Shown: in pieces, positions 62,374 through 64,000 of the stretch
Layout: each line of letters opens with the position of its first letter
How positions within the stretch are numbered: position 1 is the stretch's first letter
DNA from: Piper betle
Lineage: Eukaryota > Streptophyta > Magnoliopsida > Piperales > Piperaceae
Assembly: GCA_033002965.1 (NCBI GenBank)
Contig: JAURVB010001844.1
Span: forward strand, 62,001 to 126,000
Direction: 5' to 3'
DNA: 64,000 bases
Translations under genes and position numbers: made by a program
The notes under the pieces: model-generated
The model's input: the letters and a program-made list of their open reading frames with translations, nothing else
The model's database searches: none
What the model was told of the DNA's origin: nothing

Positions 62374-63083
62374 ATGGGTGTTCCGACGATTGCGCTGTAC
62401 GCGACGCCGACGAGCACCGTATGCTCCACGGCGTACCCGTGCTCACACCCGGCCGCCGACTACGAGCTAGCCGGCAGGCCGTGCTCGTCGTCGCCGGCGC
62501 CTTCGCAGCGCCCCTTCGTCGGCGGGCTGTCGTGCCTCTTCGCGCTGCAGTCGGTCAAGCACTCCTGCTCGTCCCCCGGCGACGAGCTCGGATCGTCGAT
62601 GTGGTACGATAGGAACGAGGAGCTGAGCAGCTTCTTCTCCTACTCGCCCTACTCGTCGTTGAAGGGTAGGGAGCAGAGCCCGGTGTCGGTTCTCCAAGGC
62701 CCGGTGTCGTGCAGCGCCGGCGGATCGGCGAGGAGCCCGCCGGCGATGAAGTATTCGCGCGAGATTCAGACGGCGGCGGCGTCGTTGAGGTCCGGCCGGG
62801 ACGGCCTTTTTAATGGGTTCGTCAGGAATGCGTTGGGGAGTTGTCTCGATTACGACTTGCCGCCGTTGCGATTGTCCGGTGAGAGCCTCGGCCGCGACGA
62901 TGAGGAGTCGTCGCCATCTTTGCTAGTTGACGAGCTGACCTTCGCCATGGAGGATCCGTCGGAGAGTGACTGTGACTCGTCGGCGACGGAATTGCTTGCC
63001 GGTGCGCAGTCGAGGCACAGTATTTTCTACGAGGAATTGGTGGTGAAAGCATTCCATGAAGCAGAGAAGGCTCATAGAGGACA

Positions 63084-63124
<41 letters not shown>

Positions 63125-63375
63125 TTATTTATTTTAGATTTGAGCCGCATTTTGGTTGTTTGCTCATGATTGGGTTCTTGGGTGCATAGATGAGGGCGAG
63201 TGGAGATCCATACCTACAGCATTGCGTTGAGACGGGTGTGCTGCTTGCAACAATTGGGGCGAACGCGACGGTTGTTGCTGCCGGGCTTCTGCATGATACT
63301 CTTGATGACTCTTTTATGGACTATAATTACATTTGCCGAACATTTGGTGCCGGGGTTGCTGATCTAGTTGAAGGG
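62374..63375 (+). CDS. RSH2/RSH3: Chloroplast RelA/SpoT homologue (RSH2/RSH3 type), first two coding exons
   Basis: Plastid (p)ppGpp synthetase/hydrolase of the plant stringent response. Exon 1, 62374-63084 (237 codons), and exon 2, 63190-63375 (62 codons), join in phase 0 across a 105-nt intron; the rest lies beyond the window. The N terminus [20 protein letters not shown] and the following Ser/Pro-rich 60 residues are the usual RSH2/3 transit peptide. Further landmarks: [46 protein letters not shown], then [20 protein letters not shown]. Exon 2 opens the HD hydrolase domain: [20 protein letters not shown] and the [11 protein letters not shown] signature with its metal-binding His-Asp. Synthetase, TGS and ACT regions are not in view. 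Exon 1 is markedly GC-rich (C/G third positions) against AT-rich flanks. No lesions are seen in the visible part. It could be either of the two paralogues. Confidence 0.97.
63088..63120. repeat. (TA)n microsatellite in RSH intron 1
   Basis: A TA run starting four bases after the intron donor, followed by TTTA repeats. It occupies about a third of a 105-nt intron. Confidence 0.93.
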
Positions 63376-64000
63376 GTATGTATCCTGTCATTATTTATTA
63401 CCTACTTTACGATCTGTTTAGTTTCTTGCGCTATGAAATTGAGTTGTGAGAGCCTGAGTTATTGCTTGTAGGGTTTCCATCATCAAGAAATTTTTTGTGC
63501 ATGTAAGATGGAGGCTTTTGAATTGTATGGTGTTTCAAGTGGGATATCGTAATTGCTAATACTCGGCTTGGTTGTGTGGGAGGATATTATTGTCATACCC
63601 ACAATATCTAATCACTAGTGTCTTGCTGTTGTGTTCTATATTAATAAATGGAATTATTAGTTTTCTCTAATTTTTTTAGTTTTAATTGATATTAGTTTAT
63701 TCATCAAAACGGTGTCAATATTGAATATGTCACAAGGCTGCACGTTAAAAGAAGTTTGGAGACACGGGGATGTGGCATAAATAAAAATTTCACTGCTGAA
63801 AAATTTGGTCTTTTATCTAGGATTGTTTCTAAAGTTGATATTTGTAGTGAATGGCCTTCGAGAAAACGAATCAATGAGTTAGGAGATTCGGAACAGACAA
63901 TCTTGCCACCTGCAGGGTCTACTCGTTCACCAACATTTGTTTACTTTACTGTTGCTAAGCAGTCTGAATTATTATACTCGTTAGAATTAATGCAGAATTT
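63376..64000 (+). other. RSH intron 2 (incomplete)
   Basis: The donor gtatgt follows GTT-GAA-GGG at 63375. The expected continuation (VSKLSHLSKLARE...) is not found before the window ends, so this is intron. A roughly 250-bp part near the end (about 63760-63990) has a long open frame on the plus strand that I do not recognise; it may be transposon-derived. Confidence 0.6.

Overview
This is nuclear DNA of a flowering plant. Every recognised gene is a plant nuclear gene split by GT-AG introns, and the spaces between genes are filled with LTR retrotransposon debris. The GC-rich first exons followed by AT-rich introns and downstream exons (clearest in the RSH gene) and the AIL sequence fit a non-grass monocot best. 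That placement is an inference, and I do not name a species.

Layout. 376-2541 (-): mitochondrial ATP synthase subunit d, five exons, with a dense cluster of TGGGCC/T 'site II' motifs upstream. 5202-8090 (-): an AINTEGUMENTA-like/PLETHORA double-AP2 transcription factor with nine exons, including a 9-nt microexon and one apparent 1-nt frameshift. 8.5-13.3 kb: AT-rich intergenic DNA with microsatellites and a 183-bp tandem repeat. 13.3-30.5 kb: a nest of retroelements that can be taken apart by its target-site duplications. A non-autonomous LTR element X has its 3' LTR split by two further insertions. One is A (itself interrupted by LTR fragment D). The other is solo LTR C, which contains solo LTR B. 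The insertion points of A and C in X are 6 bp apart. 30.5-33.7 kb: repeat flank, then unassigned DNA. 33.7-45.2 kb (-): an 18-coding-exon DENN-domain gene with a 5' leader exon near 46.2-46.4 kb and one apparent 1-nt deletion. 49.7-51.4 kb (+): a small GPI-anchored secreted protein of the At5g19250 type. 52.4-56.9 kb (+): a RAD7-like leucine-rich-repeat gene carrying at least five reading-frame lesions, read as a pseudogene. 58.0-58.4 kb: a stray fragment of the LTR family seen at 20 kb. 62.4 kb to the end (+): the first two coding exons of a chloroplast RelA/SpoT homologue (RSH2/RSH3 type), truncated by the window edge.

The genes are unrelated housekeeping or regulatory loci with no operon-like logic. 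I found no novel multi-gene system. The most informative structure is the ordered retroelement nest with exact 5-bp target-site duplications, together with a recurring pattern of single-base homopolymer indels in otherwise well-conserved exons. That pattern either means residual sequencing errors or, for the RAD7-like locus, real decay. All exon models were made by eye from splice-site consensus plus family knowledge. No alignment or database search was run.
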